DNA from: Alphaproteobacteria bacterium
GTDB lineage: Bacteria; Pseudomonadota; Alphaproteobacteria; UBA9655
Reading direction: 5' to 3'
Assembly (NCBI GenBank): GCA_020049895.1
Contig: JAGVLE010000024.1
Coordinates: forward strand, 43,549-107,548
Length of the DNA stretch: 64,000 bases
Part shown: piece by piece, positions 42,714 through 54,711 of the stretch
Numbering within the stretch: position 1 is the first letter of the stretch
How the letters are laid out: every line of letters starts with the position of its first letter
The notes under the pieces: model-generated
The model's input: the letters and a program-made list of their open reading frames with translations, nothing else
What the model was told of the DNA's origin: nothing
Databases searched by the model: none
Made by a program: the position numbers and the translations under genes

Positions 42714-42938
42714 GGTGCACCTATCGTTCGTTGTTAATGAATAGTATATAGTTTGAAATATGTAAGAATTCGAATAACTAACATCAAAATTACTAATAAT
42801 ACATGTATATCATTTTTTTTATACTAATGCTACCCCCTTTCAATGGGTTGGTTTTTATACGTTCTTCAAAAGTCAAGCAAAAAGAATGCTTTAAAATTGG
42901 AGGGTTAGAAAACTTAACAAATGGTTAAAAAAGAATTG

Positions 42939-44987
42939 TTATTTTTCAACGGGATAGTTGTAGGAAAGCTGCCGAGGGGTTCCTGCTGGGATTTTTTCCT
43001 CTTCTAAGTATTGTTTTAGAAGGCGATTGAAAGCCCACCGTACTTTGTAGTATTCCCCGGGTTTTGTTCTGAGAGTCGCTCGAATTTCAAGAGCGCAATC
43101 ACTGATAGAGTTAACGCCATCAATTGTAATGGGTCCGACAACGAGAGTTTTCGCAATGGGGTCTTTGCGAAGGTCTTTTGAGATTTTCTCTAAGATATCA
43201 AAGACCTTTGTGAGGTCAGCGCCAATACCCACTTGGAAAAGCATAACAGCAGCCGAGAAATCTCTGTTTTGGTTGCATAAAGTGTCAATGTTTCCATAAG
43301 GAAAGGTATATAAAGACCCATCGGTAGCTCTGAGGCGGACAACACGGATTGTGAGTGATTCAATCCGGCCTTGTTGACCATTAATTGAGACAAGATCTCC
43401 TACCGCAAAGCTATTTTCAAGAAGCATAAAAAAGCCTGTGACGAAGTCTTTAACAAGAGACTGAATTCCAAAGGAAAGACCTACAGAAAGAATTCCAACA
43501 GTTGTAAGAAGGGGAATGATGTTAACCCCTAGTTCAATGGCAATTAAAAGAACTGCGGGGGTCCATATCGCAATACGTAAGACGTTTCGGCTTACACTAT
43601 GAATTGTTTTGTAGCGAGCTAATTTTTGAAGTTTGACCTCATCATCAGTTGCTTTGGCAGCTTTTAGGTATCGATTGAGAAGGCTGTTCCCCGCGCGTGT
43701 AATTCCAAGAGAAGCGATCATGATAAAACAAATACTAATGATTCGCTCTATCAATATTTTCCCGAGGGGAGAAAGGAGAAGGGATAGAGGATTTATTCCC
43801 CACATATTTAAGACAAAAATCGCGACCAAGATGTTTAAAGAAATAACAACAAAAAGGTCGATTTGGCGGCTATAGAGAGAAATATAGTTAGTTAAAAGAG
43901 GGCTTGTGTGCCGTAGAAAATTGTAAATGTAGAGAATGCGAATTTTTCGCAAACAAAAAGCCAAAAGACGTATGACAGGGAAAATAGCAAGAGTAATAAG
44001 GCCTTTCCAGACAATAAGGAGAGAGGAGTCATAATTTCGTGTTGTCCAGCTTGCATACCCTACAACGATAAAGATAATGACAGGGAAGTAACTGTATTTG
44101 AGATAAGGCAACATTGCCCTTTTCAGAGGAGAAAGAGATTTCTTTTTTTGTTGAGTTCGTACCCAACCCTTAATTTCTTTGTGCAGGTTTCCCATCATGA
44201 AAATAGCCATAAGCATAACAATAATTCCAGAGCCCTGGTGGAGAAGTCTTTTTCCTGCAAGAGGTAGGTTAATTAGCCCGCCTAATTCCAATGCAAAATA
44301 TCCTAAGAGAGCAATAAGAGCCATCCGTCGGATCCAAATATAAGTTGAGTGAAGAACATCCGGAGAAAGAGGGATATGTTGTTGAGTTGGGGAAGGTCTT
44401 AGGAAAAGATTGGCCAGATCTAAAAGAATCCAAATGCTAACAGCTCCAGAACTTAAAATGCGTGTAATGGCTAGGTAAAACTCATTGTCAGGACTAATAA
44501 GTCGGGAAAGAGCATAAAAAGAAAAGCCAAAGATAAAGGGAATAAGAATGGACAGAAAAGCAGATAGAAAAAGTTTGTTTGTTTTTTCAAAAGAAGGTTC
44601 ATTTTTAGATTGTAAAAGGGAATTAATTTTTGATCTTAATAAAAAAGAAAGCCCTTTAGCTAGAAAGAAAGTTACGGTTAAAGTAACAGGCAGCTGTAAA
44701 ACAAAGAAAATGATTTGGTCGTATGTTTCGGGCACTTCAAGGCTCGCCAGAATCCAATTTCCTACTGCAACAAAATCTCCTAATGAAACAAAGGCTTGGA
44801 GAAGGTCGTTCGCAGCAATTTGAATAATATCATAGAGAGCAGAAAATAGATTTGCGTTAATTTCGCTCACTTTTATGGGGTTAGGAGGAAGAGGTGTTTG
44901 GGGGAGCGCATTCAAGAGACCCGTCTGTGCATTTCCTGAAAAGGGGAATAAGATAAAAGAAAAAAGAGCTAACAAAAGTGACCGCAT
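42939..44987 (-). CDS. Large MscS-family mechanosensitive ion channel
   Basis: 682 aa; SVGLSFGIQSLVKDFVTGFFMLLENSFAVGDLVSINGQQGRIESLTIRVVRLR. Confidence 0.92.
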   Translation of the reverse strand: MRSLLLALFSFILFPFSGNAQTGLLNALPQTPLPPNPIKVSEINANLFSALYDIIQIAANDLLQAFVSLGDFVAVGNWILASLEVPETYDQIIFFVLQLPVTLTVTFFLAKGLSFLLRSKINSLLQSKNEPSFEKTNKLFLSAFLSILIPFIFGFSFYALSRLISPDNEFYLAITRILSSGAVSIWILLDLANLFLRPSPTQQHIPLSPDVLHSTYIWIRRMALIALLGYFALELGGLINLPLAGKRLLHQGSGIIVMLMAIFMMGNLHKEIKGWVRTQQKKKSLSPLKRAMLPYLKYSYFPVIIFIVVGYASWTTRNYDSSLLIVWKGLITLAIFPVIRLLAFCLRKIRILYIYNFLRHTSPLLTNYISLYSRQIDLFVVISLNILVAIFVLNMWGINPLSLLLSPLGKILIERIISICFIMIASLGITRAGNSLLNRYLKAAKATDDEVKLQKLARYKTIHSVSRNVLRIAIWTPAVLLIAIELGVNIIPLLTTVGILSVGLSFGIQSLVKDFVTGFFMLLENSFAVGDLVSINGQQGRIESLTIRVVRLRATDGSLYTFPYGNIDTLCNQNRDFSAAVMLFQVGIGADLTKVFDILEKISKDLRKDPIAKTLVVGPITIDGVNSISDCALEIRATLRTKPGEYYKVRWAFNRLLKQYLEEEKIPAGTPRQLSYNYPVEK

Positions 44988-45152
44988 AGAGTCCTCCTCA
45001 GCAAGATAAATGATGGCAACGACTGTATCTCAAATGCTTTATAAATGAAATAGATAGATTTTAAATTGGTCGTATTTTTTGAAATAGCTTGCTTTATTAT
45101 TTAATGTTATGTATAGAAAAGATATCATTTTTTCATTTGGAAGATTAAGTAA

Positions 45153-45704
45153 ATGTTTATTCAGACTGAAGAAACACCTAATCCTGCTACTTTGAAGTTT
45201 CTTCCCGGGCGTCTCTTGATGGAAGAAGGGACGAGGGAATTTAAGTCTAAGGAAGAGGCTAGCCAATCTCCCCTTGCCCTCAAGCTTTTTGAAAAAGAAG
45301 GGATTACAAAAGTATTTTTTGGTTCAGATTTTATTGCGGTTTCTAAGACAGACGTTTTTGAGTGGGTGGTGCTTAAGCCCTCTATTTTAGGGGCGATTAT
45401 GGAACACTTTGTTTCTAAGCAGCCTTTGTTTTATACACAAGCACCTGAAACGTCAAAAGCGCCTGAGGATAATCCTATTGTGGCAGAGATTAAAGAGATT
45501 TTAGATACGCGTATTCGTCCAGCGGTTGCCATGGATGGAGGAGATATAGTATTTGATCATTTTGAAGATGGGGTGCTTTATGTACAGCTCCAAGGAGCAT
45601 GTTCTGGCTGTCCAAGTTCTTCACAAACGCTTAAGAGTGGGATTGAGAACATGCTACGGCATTATGTTCCCGAAGTTCTTGAAGTTCGAGCTGTTGACCT
45701 GTAA
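45153..45704 (+). CDS. nfuA: NifU/NfuA-type Fe-S scaffold protein
   Basis: MFIQTEETPNPATLKFLPG N-terminal Nfu domain; ACSGCPSSSQTLKSGIE CxxC. Confidence 0.95.
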   Translation: MFIQTEETPNPATLKFLPGRLLMEEGTREFKSKEEASQSPLALKLFEKEGITKVFFGSDFIAVSKTDVFEWVVLKPSILGAIMEHFVSKQPLFYTQAPETSKAPEDNPIVAEIKEILDTRIRPAVAMDGGDIVFDHFEDGVLYVQLQGACSGCPSSSQTLKSGIENMLRHYVPEVLEVRAVDL

Positions 45705-45719
45705 TTATAAGGAATATTA

Positions 45720-46628
45720 ATGATGATAAAACAATCAAAGCTTCATATTTCTTTTCTTTTAGCCCTTGGCGTGATGGTTCTTAGCCATCTTAGCGTCGTG
45801 TTTTATAAGAACTGCTGCGAGTCTGACGCTGTAAGTGTTCCTCAACAACAGGTTAGCCACGAGAGTTCAGCCAAAGCCTTTGGTTTTAGGGTACCTCAAG
45901 AGCAACAGATTGCATGCAAAAGCGTAAAAGAGCTAAACGCTTTATTTTCTGAATGTGGATTTACGCTTGCTGCTGCCAAGAGTGAAGGAAAAATTCCTCG
46001 GTTATTGGTTTCCAAGCTCCCCAAAGACATGCAGCGGGCAAAAAAGGAGACGTTTATTCGTGCTCTTCTCCCTCATATTTTGCAAGCAAACGAAGAAATT
46101 ATGAAAGATCGTAATCGCCTTTTGGCTCTTAAAACTCGTTTGGATGCGGGCGGGCATTTGCGTTCCTCGGAAAAACGCTGGATTTCTAAGCTAGCAGCAG
46201 ATCACCGGTGTAAATCTACAAAAGTTACAACACTATTGGCCCACGTAGATGTTATTCCTCCATCGCTGGCCCTTTCCCAAGCTTGGATTGAAACAGGGAG
46301 AGGGGCATCCTCGGCTGCACGTTTAAAAAACTCTACTTTTGGATATATGCGGACCAAGACACAAGTTGAAAGCTTTAAAAATTTATTAGATAATGTCCGG
46401 GCCTACATGGTAAACTTAAACCGCCACCAAGCCTATAAAACATTTCGCAATATTCGTAAGGATATGCGGGAAAAGGGACAACCTTTAGATAGTCATAAAT
46501 TAGCAAGTGGGCTGTTGTCATATTCGATACGTAAGAGCGCATATGTCCAAGATGTTCAACGGATGATTCGTGCTCAGGATTTGAAAAATTATGATCATAT
46601 TACCCTAGCGGGACAACCGATAAGGTAG
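45720..46628 (+). CDS. Bax-like glucosaminidase-domain protein
   Basis: DVIPPSLALSQAWIETGRGASSAARLKNSTFGYMR; N-terminal TM/signal. Confidence 0.85.
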   Translation: MMIKQSKLHISFLLALGVMVLSHLSVVFYKNCCESDAVSVPQQQVSHESSAKAFGFRVPQEQQIACKSVKELNALFSECGFTLAAAKSEGKIPRLLVSKLPKDMQRAKKETFIRALLPHILQANEEIMKDRNRLLALKTRLDAGGHLRSSEKRWISKLAADHRCKSTKVTTLLAHVDVIPPSLALSQAWIETGRGASSAARLKNSTFGYMRTKTQVESFKNLLDNVRAYMVNLNRHQAYKTFRNIRKDMREKGQPLDSHKLASGLLSYSIRKSAYVQDVQRMIRAQDLKNYDHITLAGQPIR

Positions 46629-46713
46629 TGTTTAGTTGTTGTAAATTAGAACAATATGTAATAACACAAGATCTCTAATTACTAACCTCTAATTATAGAT
46701 TATTATTTATTCG

Positions 46714-47802
46714 ATGCTTGATTTTCCGACCTCTCCTTCTCAAACACGTCTGGTTGTTGCCATGTCTGGCGGTGTAGATAGTTCTGTTGCTGCAGCGCTT
46801 ATGGTGGAGGCAGGATTTGATGTTGTTGGGATGACGCTTCAACTCTATGACCAGGGAGCGACTGCTGGTAAAAAGGGGGCCTGTTGCGCAGGACAGGACA
46901 TTTATGACGCTCGTCAAGTCTGTGATAAGCTTGGGATTCCCCATTATATATTAGATTATGAGTCACGCTTCAGTCAGGCTGTTATTGATGATTTTGCTGA
47001 TAGTTATATGCGAGGTGAAACGCCTATTCCCTGTATCAAATGCAACAGCCAAGTCAAATTCAAAGATCTTCTGACAACGGCTAAAGACTTGGGAGCGCAA
47101 GCTCTGGTGACAGGGCATTATGTCCAGCGCTTTATGGGGGCCGAAAAAGCAGAACTTCACCGGGCTATCGATCCAAGTCGCGACCAAAGTTATTTTCTCT
47201 TTGCAACAACTCAGGGACAGCTTGAGTTTTTACGCTTTCCTTTAGGCGGAATGCCAAAGACAGAGACGCGCGACCATGCCCTACGATTTGGCTTAAAGGT
47301 TGCTGATAAGCCAGACAGCCAAGATATTTGTTTTGTTCCAAATGGCTCATATGTGAGTGTTCTTGAAAAGTTGCGCCCAGGAGCCTTGGAAGAAGGAGAG
47401 ATTGTCCATATTGATGGAACGGTTTTAGGTCATCACAAAGGCATTATTAATTACACGGTTGGTCAGCGAAAGGGTCTTGGAATTGGAGGCGGGGAGCCTC
47501 TTTACGTGATTCGCCTTGATCCTCTTAAACACCAAGTGATTGTTGGCCCGTATGAAGCCCTTGCGTGCTCGGAAATACGTCTTAAAGACGTGAATTGGCT
47601 GGGGGAAATCCCCCACGCTCCTGTCTCTTGTGAGGTGAAGGTAAGGTCTACGCGCCCTCCCGTTCCGGCTGAGGTGACTTTTTGTGAAACAGGATCGGCT
47701 CACGTTAACTTTTTGACACCCGAATACGGCGTTGCTGCTGGCCAAGCTTGTGTTTTCTATCAAGATTCTCGTGTCCTTGGCGGTGGATGGATTACGCGCT
47801 AG
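46714..47802 (+). CDS. mnmA: tRNA 2-thiouridine(34) synthase MnmA
   Basis: [50 protein letters not shown]. Confidence 0.97.
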   Translation: MLDFPTSPSQTRLVVAMSGGVDSSVAAALMVEAGFDVVGMTLQLYDQGATAGKKGACCAGQDIYDARQVCDKLGIPHYILDYESRFSQAVIDDFADSYMRGETPIPCIKCNSQVKFKDLLTTAKDLGAQALVTGHYVQRFMGAEKAELHRAIDPSRDQSYFLFATTQGQLEFLRFPLGGMPKTETRDHALRFGLKVADKPDSQDICFVPNGSYVSVLEKLRPGALEEGEIVHIDGTVLGHHKGIINYTVGQRKGLGIGGGEPLYVIRLDPLKHQVIVGPYEALACSEIRLKDVNWLGEIPHAPVSCEVKVRSTRPPVPAEVTFCETGSAHVNFLTPEYGVAAGQACVFYQDSRVLGGGWITR

Positions 47803-47881
47803 GATAAGAATAAGTCTTTGATAAAATCAAATTTTTGTCCCATAGTAAGGACATTAAAATATGTAAAAATAGAAATTTCTG

Positions 47882-48847
47882 ATGCACCCTTTAAGCTTCC
47901 CTGACTTACGAAAAGATGTGAAGGGCGCTTCAATTGAAAAGAAAATTCTTTTTTTCTTCCTTTTTGTCTTTTTCTTTTTTTCATCTCCCGTATTGGCTGC
48001 AAAAGGGCAAGGAGGGATAGATAAAGACTCAAAAATATCCTCTGACGAAAAGCATCCTCCCTTTGTTGGAAATTTTTTGGTTCCCACGTCGCAGCGGCCA
48101 GGGCCTCTTATCGGATTTGGGCTCAATTTTATTGGTGAAAATAGGGTCCAAACATATGCTCATGGAGAGACGACCAGAGGAACCAATAGAACTCAAGAAG
48201 CGGTTGGAGGTTCAGTGGCGTATGGAATCACCGATGACTTGGCTATTTATCTATCTCCTCCAAGTGCCGAAGGAGTACGAGACAGGGATCAAAAGACGAC
48301 GGGATGGAGCAATATAGGTTTGCAAGTCAACTATGCTTTATATACGGGCTCAACAACTTCCTTTGAAGAAATTATAAGTTTGGCGGGGGCTGTTTCTCCT
48401 CCGACGGCGTCGACAAATTCTGGACTTTTGCAGGGAGGGAAAAACACACGTGTTTTATTGGGAGGAGTCTTTGCGCGTATGTACCCCGAATGGTATGGGT
48501 TTACCTCTCAAGGTGTTCTGTTAGGGTCACGTTTAGGGCAAGTCGGGGTAGGGCATGAGTTCCTTTCTCAATTTGGATTGGGAAAAAATATTTTGACTCT
48601 TAAGTCTGGTTGGATTTTTGCTGTGTTGATGGAAGTAGATGGTCAGTTTATTCGGAAAAGTCAGATCAATGGCCAAACAGCGCCTGATTCAGGGGGAAAC
48701 ATCATTACGGTTGCTCCCTCTTTGTGGATTTCTTCAGAAACATGGGTCTTCCAAATAGGAGGCGGAGGATACCTTGTTCAAGAGCTTAATGGAGCTCAAG
48801 ATAAAAACAATTATTTCCTCATTGCGAATATCGGAATAGCTTTTTAA
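47882..48847 (+). CDS. Putative outer-membrane beta-barrel protein (MetA/phenol-degradation-like transporter fold)
   Basis: Signal-like N-terminus; amphipathic beta-strand repeats; GYLVQELNG...NYFLIANIGIAF end. Confidence 0.55.
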   Translation: MHPLSFPDLRKDVKGASIEKKILFFFLFVFFFFSSPVLAAKGQGGIDKDSKISSDEKHPPFVGNFLVPTSQRPGPLIGFGLNFIGENRVQTYAHGETTRGTNRTQEAVGGSVAYGITDDLAIYLSPPSAEGVRDRDQKTTGWSNIGLQVNYALYTGSTTSFEEIISLAGAVSPPTASTNSGLLQGGKNTRVLLGGVFARMYPEWYGFTSQGVLLGSRLGQVGVGHEFLSQFGLGKNILTLKSGWIFAVLMEVDGQFIRKSQINGQTAPDSGGNIITVAPSLWISSETWVFQIGGGGYLVQELNGAQDKNNYFLIANIGIAF

Positions 48848-48949
48848 TGGCTCATAAGATGACACGCATAACAAGAAGCATTGGACAGGAATAAGATTTC
48901 GGTGTAGCGTGAGGTTAGTTAAAAACACCATAATACCATACGTAATATC

Positions 48950-50431
48950 ATGAATATTTACTCAAATTTTTATCAGGGAACCACAGGCCCCTGGGAAGTC
49001 GTGGTTGGGCTTGAAGTTCACGCCCAAGTGAACTCTAAAGCAAAGCTTTTTTCTGGAGCTGCAACGACTTTTGGAGCCGATCCTAACACCCAAGTTTCTT
49101 TTGTTGATGCCGCCATGCCGGGTATGCTTCCTGTTCTTAATATTTACTGTGTAGAGCAAGCGGTAAAAACAGGGTTAGGGTTGAATGCAGAGATCAATCT
49201 TATCTCGGTTTTTGACCGTAAAAATTATTTTTATGCGGATTTGCCTCAAGGATATCAAATTTCTCAATATACGCGCCCCATTGTTGGAAAAGGGCATTTA
49301 GATATTGAACTTGAGGATGGTTCTTCTCGCACAATAGGTATTACACGTCTGCATTTAGAGCAAGATGCAGGAAAAAGCATGCACGATCAGCATCCTGACA
49401 AATCCTATATTGACCTTAATCGCTCGGGGGTAGCGTTAATGGAGATCGTGTCAGAGCCTGATATGCGAAGCGCTGAGGAAGCATCAGCTTATGTGCGTAA
49501 GCTGCGGGCGTTAGTAAGGTGCCTTGGAACCTGCGATGGGAACATGGATCAGGGCAGTATGCGTGTGGATGTTAACGTTTCTGTGCGTCGGCCGGGTGGT
49601 CCTCTTGGAACGCGCGCAGAAATTAAAAATGTAAATTCTATCAAATACTTAGCTCAGTCTATTGAATTTGAGACAGAACGCCAGGTAGAGATTCTTGAAA
49701 AGGGCGGGGAAATTCAGCAGGAAACTCGGCTGTTTGATGCGTCTCAAGGAATAACTCGCGCTATGCGGAGCAAGGAGCATGCTCCTGATTATCGCTATTT
49801 TCCTGATCCAGACTTACCGCCTCTTGTGATAGAGGCTGCGTGGGTAGAAGAGATTCGCCAAAGCTTACCAGAACTTCCAGATGCGAAGAAATTACGTTTT
49901 ATCACCACCTATGAACTATCAGCATATGATGCCTCTGTTCTCGTTTCGGAAGGTGAAATTGGGACATATTTTGAAGAGGCCTTACACCACCTTAAACCTT
50001 TGACGCCTAAGGCGGCTAAGCTTCTTGCAAATTGGCTTATTGGCGATGTTTTTGGGGCGCTGAATCGAGATAATAAAACGATAGACAGTTGTCCTCTTTC
50101 TCCCGCGCAACTCGCGGGGCTTATTAATGAGATCCAAGCTGAGGTTATTTCTGGAAAAATTGCTAAGGAAGTATTTGCCTTGATGTGGGAGACTAGCAAA
50201 GACGCATCCAGCCTTATTCAGGAGCATGGCTTGCAGCAAATTTCTGATGATACTGCGATTCAAGGAACAATCGACAAGATTCTCGCAGACAATCCAGCGA
50301 TGGTAGAGGAATATAAGGCCGGAAAAGACAAGCTTTTTGGCTTTTTTGTGGGCCAAGTCATGAAAGTAATGGCAGGGAAAGCAAATCCTGAACTTGTGAA
50401 TAAATTGCTTAAGGAAAGGTTGGGGAGGTAG
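48950..50431 (+). CDS. gatB: Aspartyl/glutamyl-tRNA amidotransferase subunit B
   Basis: [43 protein letters not shown]. Confidence 0.98.
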   Translation: MNIYSNFYQGTTGPWEVVVGLEVHAQVNSKAKLFSGAATTFGADPNTQVSFVDAAMPGMLPVLNIYCVEQAVKTGLGLNAEINLISVFDRKNYFYADLPQGYQISQYTRPIVGKGHLDIELEDGSSRTIGITRLHLEQDAGKSMHDQHPDKSYIDLNRSGVALMEIVSEPDMRSAEEASAYVRKLRALVRCLGTCDGNMDQGSMRVDVNVSVRRPGGPLGTRAEIKNVNSIKYLAQSIEFETERQVEILEKGGEIQQETRLFDASQGITRAMRSKEHAPDYRYFPDPDLPPLVIEAAWVEEIRQSLPELPDAKKLRFITTYELSAYDASVLVSEGEIGTYFEEALHHLKPLTPKAAKLLANWLIGDVFGALNRDNKTIDSCPLSPAQLAGLINEIQAEVISGKIAKEVFALMWETSKDASSLIQEHGLQQISDDTAIQGTIDKILADNPAMVEEYKAGKDKLFGFFVGQVMKVMAGKANPELVNKLLKERLGR

Positions 50432-51052
50432 GTGAGTCGCAAGACCAGAAACCTCTTAACTTTAGGGATCATTTCTATATCCCTTTTCTGTTGCGCCATT
50501 ATAGGAATTCTCCGGACTCAAAAAGTAGCAGAGACTCAAGAGTCTCTCCCTCATGGTCAACTCGCTATTGGAGGCCCTTTTGAGCTCATTGATAAAGATA
50601 AGAAAACTTGGAAAAACAGTGATTTTAAGGGGAAACCTCTCCTTGTCTATTTTGGATATACATATTGTCCGGATATTTGCCCTACCGCTCTTTATACAAT
50701 GAGCCAAGCCGTAGAAAAGCTGGGAGGAAAAGCCACTCTTCAACCCCTTTTTATTACCATTGATCCGAAGCGCGATACTCCGGCTCAATTAGAGAATTAT
50801 TTTCAGAATTTTCTTAAAGATTTTATTATGTTAACCGGGTCTTCCTTGCAGATTAAGCAAGCCATTAAGGCTTTTCGTGTGCATGCTGCCCGCGTGGAAG
50901 AGGGAAGGGGAGAAGCTGATTATTTAATGGATCACTCCTCCCTTATTTATCTTATGGATAAAGAGGGTAAGTATATTGCTCATTTCGACCACAAATGTTC
51001 CCCCCAAGACATTATAAAAAGAACAGAAACGTATTTTAAAACAGGCGTTTAG
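50432..51052 (+). CDS. SCO1/SenC family copper chaperone
   Basis: FGYTYCPDICPTALYTMSQAVEKL and conserved downstream His (YLMDHSS); GTG start abutting the gatB stop. Confidence 0.93.
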   Translation: MSRKTRNLLTLGIISISLFCCAIIGILRTQKVAETQESLPHGQLAIGGPFELIDKDKKTWKNSDFKGKPLLVYFGYTYCPDICPTALYTMSQAVEKLGGKATLQPLFITIDPKRDTPAQLENYFQNFLKDFIMLTGSSLQIKQAIKAFRVHAARVEEGRGEADYLMDHSSLIYLMDKEGKYIAHFDHKCSPQDIIKRTETYFKTGV

Positions 51053-51120
51053 GAAAAAGATCTTGACTCCCTCTTTGGATGCCGCCAAGACAACAGAGAA
51101 ATAACGAAGGCAAATAGCTA

Positions 51121-52281
51121 ATGAATATTCATGAATACCAAGCAAAAGCTTTGTTGCGTTCTTATGGAACAGCTCTTCCGCAGGGCGGAGTGGCTTTTAC
51201 GGTTGAAGAGGCTCGGAGCGTGGCCCAGACGCTAAAAGGCCCTTGGGTTCTTAAAGCACAAGTCCATGCCGGAGGTCGTGGAAAGGCGGGTGGCGTAAAG
51301 ATGGCCAAGTCATTGGAAGATGTGATGACTTTTGCCTCTCAGCTTTTAGGAATGACCCTTGTGACCCCTCAAACAGGGGATGCAGGGAAAGTGGTTCAGA
51401 AAATTTATATAGAAGAAGCCACGTCTTTCTCCCAAGAATTTTATCTCAGTTTGCTTGTTGATAGGAAGACCTCCCGCCTTACGTTTCTTGCGTCTGCAGA
51501 AGGGGGAATGGATATTGAAGAATTAGCTCACTCCCACCCAGATAAAATCATTCGGACGACGTTGGATCCAGTGGTTGGATTTTCTGCATTTCAGGGCAGG
51601 AAATTAGCTTACGGGTTAGGGTTAGAGGGATCTCAGGTGAGCAGCTTTGTGCGCTTTGCAAAAAGCTTGTATGAGGCCTTTATAGCCCTTGATGCTACTC
51701 TGATTGAAATCAATCCTCTGGTTCTTACAGAGGAAGGGAAACTCATGGCATTAGACGCGAAAATGAGTTTTGACGAAAATGCTCTTCACCGCCATCCAAC
51801 TATTGAGGGGTTAAGAGATTTGAATGAGGAAGATCCTAGCGAATATCAAGCTTCCCAACATGAAATAAGCTACATCAGATTACACGGAAATATAGGTTGT
51901 TTGGTGAATGGGGCGGGGCTTGCCATGGCAACCATGGACCTTCTTAAGCTTTATGGAGGAGCGCCTGCTAACTTTTTGGATGTAGGCGGCGGGGCTCCCC
52001 AAGAACGCGTCACAGAGGCCTTTAAGATTATTCTTTCCGATGTGGATGTCAAAGGTATCCTCGTCAACATTTTTGGGGGGATCATGCGGTGTGATGTCAT
52101 TGCGGAGGGCATTGTTGCTGCTGTTAAAGAAATCGGCCTGTCGCTTCCCTTAGTGGTGCGCTTGAAAGGGACATATAGCGAAGAAGGAAAAGAAATTTTT
52201 AGAAAATCAGGACTTCCAATTATTGCTGAGGAAAGCTTTGCGAGTGCTGCTCAACGTATTGTAAAGGAAGTTGGGGTATGA
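51121..52281 (+). CDS. sucC: Succinyl-CoA ligase beta subunit
   Basis: [50 protein letters not shown]. Confidence 0.98.
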   Translation: MNIHEYQAKALLRSYGTALPQGGVAFTVEEARSVAQTLKGPWVLKAQVHAGGRGKAGGVKMAKSLEDVMTFASQLLGMTLVTPQTGDAGKVVQKIYIEEATSFSQEFYLSLLVDRKTSRLTFLASAEGGMDIEELAHSHPDKIIRTTLDPVVGFSAFQGRKLAYGLGLEGSQVSSFVRFAKSLYEAFIALDATLIEINPLVLTEEGKLMALDAKMSFDENALHRHPTIEGLRDLNEEDPSEYQASQHEISYIRLHGNIGCLVNGAGLAMATMDLLKLYGGAPANFLDVGGGAPQERVTEAFKIILSDVDVKGILVNIFGGIMRCDVIAEGIVAAVKEIGLSLPLVVRLKGTYSEEGKEIFRKSGLPIIAEESFASAAQRIVKEVGV

Positions 52282-53156
52282 CCGTTCTCATTGATAAAGC
52301 AACGAAAGTTATCTGCCAAGGAATTACAGGGGCCCAAGGGACGTTTCACACAGAACAAGCCCTTGCCTATGGGACAAAAATGGTGGGAGGTGTGACGCCA
52401 GGTAAAGGGGGAACGCAACACCTTGGGTTGCCTGTTTTTAATACGGTCCAAGAGGCTGTGGAGATAACAGGAGCAACAGCGTCTGTTATTTATGTCCCGG
52501 CCCCTTTTGCAGCGGATGCTATCCTTGAGGCTATTGATGCTGCGTTGCCGCTTGTCGTGTGTATTACGGAAGGGATTCCTATTTTGGACATGCTGCAGGT
52601 TAAGCGCGCCCTTGTGGGATCTTCCACGCGTTTGATCGGTCCTAATTGCCCGGGAATTATTACGCCGGGTGAATGCAAAATTGGCATTATGCCAGGATCT
52701 ATTCATCATCCCGGAAAGGTTGGAGTTGTCTCTCGCTCAGGAACGCTCACTTATGAGGCTGTTGCCCAGTTAACGGCTGTAGGATTAGGGCAATCCACAT
52801 GTATAGGAATAGGGGGAGACCCCATCCAAGGCCTTAACTTTGTGGATTGTCTAGAGCTTTTTCATCAAGATCCTAATACAGAAGCTATTGTTTTGATTGG
52901 CGAGATTGGTGGGACAGCAGAAGAAGATGCTGCTGCCTTTTTAAAATCTCTAAAGAACCCAAAGCCTGTGATCGCATTTATAGCGGGTCTCACAGCGCCC
53001 CCAGGGCGCCGTATGGGCCATGCGGGTGCCGTTATTTCTGGTACGCAAGGCGGAGCCGAAGATAAAATCGAGGCCTTAAGGCGTGCGGGCGTTACTGTGG
53101 CGGATTCTCCTGCGTGTATAGGAGAAACAATGGCTCGCACCTTAGATAAAAAATAG
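52278..53156 (+). CDS. sucD: Succinyl-CoA ligase alpha subunit
   Basis: [62 protein letters not shown]. Confidence 0.98.
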   Translation: MTVLIDKATKVICQGITGAQGTFHTEQALAYGTKMVGGVTPGKGGTQHLGLPVFNTVQEAVEITGATASVIYVPAPFAADAILEAIDAALPLVVCITEGIPILDMLQVKRALVGSSTRLIGPNCPGIITPGECKIGIMPGSIHHPGKVGVVSRSGTLTYEAVAQLTAVGLGQSTCIGIGGDPIQGLNFVDCLELFHQDPNTEAIVLIGEIGGTAEEDAAAFLKSLKNPKPVIAFIAGLTAPPGRRMGHAGAVISGTQGGAEDKIEALRRAGVTVADSPACIGETMARTLDKK

Positions 53157-53261
53157 CATACTATAAAAGCATAAAAAGGAACAATATCTAATCCTATGAA
53201 AATATCTGATAGATATCTATCACAAACTATCTGAAATTTATATTAATTGTTTAATGTTATT

Positions 53262-53280
53262 AACCACTAGTTTGGTGGTT
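53262..53280. other. Small inverted repeat
   Basis: AACCAC-TAGTTTG-GTGGTT; no T-tract, function unknown. Confidence 0.4.
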
Positions 53281-53445
53281 CATCTACATCTCATTTTTAG
53301 AGCGTCTTTTTTATTCCTTTATTACATAATATTTACCTCTTTTTAGGACTTCCATATTCAAATCATAGATTGTGAGTGTAATATTATAGACATTCTTAAA
53401 TATTTTAGGTATAAAACTCTCTAAAATAGTTGGAGTAATCACAAA

Positions 53446-54612
53446 ATGTCTTCTTCGTCTTCTCCTGATGAGATTAAATCTCTTACCGGTATTCGTTGGG
53501 TTGCAGCATTTTATGTATTTATATTTCATTGCCAAATTCATCTGGGGCGGGCTTTTTCTTGGAAGCCTTTAGCGTCCTTTATTGATAATGGCGCAACGGC
53601 AATGTCTTTGTTTTTTATTCTATCTGGTTGGATTTTAACCCATGTTTATAACACAGGGTCTTTTGACATAAGAGATTTTTACCTAAAGCGTTTTTCAAGA
53701 ATATACCCTTGTTATTTTGCGTATGGCTTGTTTTCAATTCCTATGATTTTTTTACAGAGTATTGAATATAAATTCATGGTTTTCGGGGGAACGTTACGCG
53801 ACGTTATTAATTTTATATATGCATTGTTTTTATTTATTTTTATGCTTCAGGCGTGGTTGCCATCGTTATTTGGGTACTGGAATTTTGGTGGTTCTTGGTC
53901 GTTAAGTGTTGAAGCTTTCTTTTATCTTTTGTTCCCTTTTTTTAGACAACTCTTAAATGGAGTAAAAACGCAAACTCTTAACTTGATGATTGTATTAGTT
54001 TTCATTTTTTCAATAGCCCCATTTTTAGGCTTCTATCTTTTTTCTCAGGAGACAGATTATAACACAATTAGGATTATGATATATGATAACCCAATGCTAA
54101 GGCTTCCTGAATTTTTACTTGGGATGATGGGCTATATTTTAACGATTGAGCATAAAAACATTATTCTTGCTTCGCCTAAGATTTTTACGGGTTTATTTGT
54201 CTTTTTTATTGTATTCTTATCAATTCCCTTAAAACATATATCCTATGGTTTGTATTCGTTTATATGCGTTCCGTTCTTTTTATCATTTATTGCATCTGCG
54301 CACTTATCAAAAGGATTTCTTTCTCTTTTTTTGGGGAATTCCATTATGCAGTATTTGGGGAAAATTAGTTATTCATTTTATTTATCTCAATTCGTATCAT
54401 TTGGCCTTTTTAAGGGGTTTTTGATAAAAAACAATGAAAATATTTCGATAAGATGGGCCTGTTCTTTTATCTTAACCCTTGTTGTAAGTGTGATTGTTTA
54501 TCATTTTATTGAGGTTCCGTTTAGGAAAAGATTGCGGAGTGAAAAAGGTAGTTTTTCTTTTATCTTGTACCTTCAGAAATTTACTAACTTGCTTGCAGTA
54601 GCGAGAAAATAA
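53446..54612 (+). CDS. Acyltransferase 3 (OafA/YrhL) family membrane protein
   Basis: EIKSLTGIRWVAAFYVFIFHCQIHLG...SLFFILSGWILTHVY...FYLKRFSRIYPCYF; multi-TM. Confidence 0.93.
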   Translation: MSSSSSPDEIKSLTGIRWVAAFYVFIFHCQIHLGRAFSWKPLASFIDNGATAMSLFFILSGWILTHVYNTGSFDIRDFYLKRFSRIYPCYFAYGLFSIPMIFLQSIEYKFMVFGGTLRDVINFIYALFLFIFMLQAWLPSLFGYWNFGGSWSLSVEAFFYLLFPFFRQLLNGVKTQTLNLMIVLVFIFSIAPFLGFYLFSQETDYNTIRIMIYDNPMLRLPEFLLGMMGYILTIEHKNIILASPKIFTGLFVFFIVFLSIPLKHISYGLYSFICVPFFLSFIASAHLSKGFLSLFLGNSIMQYLGKISYSFYLSQFVSFGLFKGFLIKNNENISIRWACSFILTLVVSVIVYHFIEVPFRKRLRSEKGSFSFILYLQKFTNLLAVARK

Positions 54613-54634
54613 ATATCAAGGGAGGACCAGAAAA

Positions 54635-54711
54635 TTGGAGTTGTGTCTCGCTCAGGAACGCTCGCTTATAAGGCTATTGCTCAGCTGACGGCTGTAGGAC
54701 TAGGGCAATCC
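54635..54711 (+). pseudogene. sucD fragment (partial duplicate of 52720..52796)
   Basis: 77 nt ungapped match with about 8 mismatches by eye; translates to (K)[26 protein letters not shown] versus (K)[26 protein letters not shown] in sucD. Confidence 0.92.

Noticed and set aside
49982-50356. 124-aa - strand ORF
   Set aside because: Antisense inside gatB, no conserved motif.
52251-52709. 152-aa - strand ORF
   Set aside because: Antisense inside sucD; Arg/Asn/His-rich shadow translation.
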